From Ursus arctos (taxonomy: Eukaryota; Chordata; Mammalia; Carnivora; Ursidae), in the NCBI RefSeq assembly GCF_023065955.2, contig NW_026622863.1:46172177-46236176 (forward strand): a stretch of 64,000 nt of DNA. The letters run 5' to 3'. Below are positions 62,951 through 64,000 of the stretch, piece by piece. Every line of letters begins with the position of its first letter. The stretch's first letter is position 1. Both the position numbers and the translations under genes were made by a program. The notes below the pieces were generated by a model. It was given only the letters and a program-made list of their open reading frames with translations. It was not told the DNA's origin and searched no databases.

Positions 62951-63879
62951 CAGGGGCGGGAGCAGCTGAGCCTGTGTGAAGTTTTCGGGGATCCCCTCCA
63001 TCCTTCGGTCTCCCCCCACCTTGCTGAGGTCAGTGGGGGCTGGTGCGATCTTGCAGAGCTGCCCTGGACGTGGCATATTCATTTGGGGACCGTCGTTTTG
63101 CCCCAGACGCTTTCCCTCTTGAGGTAGGTGACTCCAAGGGCTGCTGTGCCCCTGAGACAGGGCCTGACCTGACAATGGGAGAGAAAAGTGGGGAGCAGAA
63201 GTGAGGAGGGGGGAGAGAGAGGAGAGGTGGTGGGAAGGCACAAGGGAGGGAGGAGGAGAGTGGATGGTGAGGGCGAAGGTCAGTCTAAGCCAGGGAGTCA
63301 GGAGGGAGCTGAACTCTGGGGCTGCGGGCTGCTGCTCTCAGAGCCCTGTGGCCGGGTGACTAGTCTCTGGTTATCTCAGTGGAAACAGATCCAGGCCCTT
63401 CCCTGTGGCTGCAGGTGTGGGTGAGCTCCTGCCACTGCGTGGGCCCATGAAGGGGAGTGTTGGTGTGTCTGTCCACACCCCCGGAGCTTGTGTGTCGCTG
63501 AAGGCTTGTGTGTTGGGAGGTGGAGTGTAGCTGTATGTCACCGTGGTTCTCTGTGTGTGTGTGCGTGTGCGTCTGTGTGTGCAGGTCGTGTGTCCGCTGG
63601 TCGTGTGCATGCTGCTCTGCGTGTCCCAGTGCCCGCTAGGCTATGTATCCTGCGTGTGTGTTGGCACGGTCTGTGTCACTGTATGCGTGCGTCCCGACGT
63701 CCGTGGGCCTGGGTGTCCGGGTCCGGTTTCGCGTGTCCAGCAGGGGTCCCGGCCACGTAATTGCTACCTTCACTTCCCGCCTGCCGATGGGTTTGTCCGC
63801 GTGTCCTCCTCGGGAGGGGAGGGGAGGGGAGAGGGGGGAGTCTCTCCACCTCTCCACCCACCCCGCCCCCAACCCACTC
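62951..63879. other. Intergenic stretch before element 5
   Basis: GGA-rich at 63,180-63,300, GT-rich degenerate at 63,440-63,700, GGGGA repeats at 63,814-63,838. No gene seen. Confidence 0.55.
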
Positions 63880-64000
63880 CCTCAGTCCCGGGATCGAACC
63901 TTATTTAGAGTCGCGATTCGACATCTGTTTTCAAATTTGATCAGCTCTGAACTTTATTTTCCGAGTTTGAGGAAAATTATATTCCATCGATCGCGCTCCC
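63880..64000. promoter_or_regulatory. Candidate conserved non-coding element 5 (runs off the window)
   Basis: AT-rich, CpG-retaining: ttatttagagtcgcgattcg, ttcaaatttgatcagctctg, ttccatcgatcgcgctcc. Continues beyond 64,000. Confidence 0.5.

Overview
This is mammalian nuclear DNA. It is intron-rich, has GT-AG splice sites throughout, and carries many copies of the carnivore-specific tRNA-derived CAN-SINE, alongside MIR, L2, L1 and hAT relics. Several CAN-SINEs match, from memory, the type abundant in bears and giant panda, so a caniform carnivore (possibly an ursid) is the best guess. The gene order GRIK5 - ATP1A3 - RABAC1, all on the + strand here, corresponds to human chromosome 19q13.2 read in the opposite orientation.

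Layout. Bases 1-11,070 hold the 3' end of GRIK5 (kainate receptor subunit GluK5/KA2): the last five coding exons and the 3'UTR, preceded by an intron filled with L1, hAT and SINE relics. Bases 11,100-15,000 are intergenic and rich in degenerate GA, CT and GT tracts. Bases 15,160-35,425 hold all of ATP1A3 (neuronal Na+/K+-ATPase alpha-3): 23 coding exons, 1,014 residues, with a 13-residue N-terminal extension available through tandem splice acceptors at exon 2. Bases 35,430-39,600 are intergenic repeats. Bases about 39,800-42,455 hold all of RABAC1 (prenylated Rab acceptor PRA1): five exons, 185 residues. From 42,455 to 64,000 I find no protein-coding gene. That part contains old repeats and SINEs (to 46 kb), an unusual 7.7-kb degenerate tandem array (46.05-53.8 kb), a CpG-rich block (53.8-54.9 kb), and a series of AT-rich, CpG-retaining islands that look like developmental conserved non-coding elements (55.3, 56.4, 57.7, 59.9 and 63.9 kb) separated by CT-rich filler.

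GRIK5 and ATP1A3 are both neuronal membrane genes: a ligand-gated cation channel subunit, and the pump that restores ion gradients after activity. RABAC1 is a Golgi/endosomal trafficking factor with a housekeeping-type promoter (two ZNF143-like sites and a YY1-like site over the ATG). The points most worth following are the non-coding ones: the degenerate array, the element cluster with a shared ATTGAT/ATCGAT motif and a strong CTCF-like site, and the oppositely oriented minisatellites that flank ATP1A3 exons 2-3 and 4-6. Conservation and expression could not be measured; statements about them are inference.
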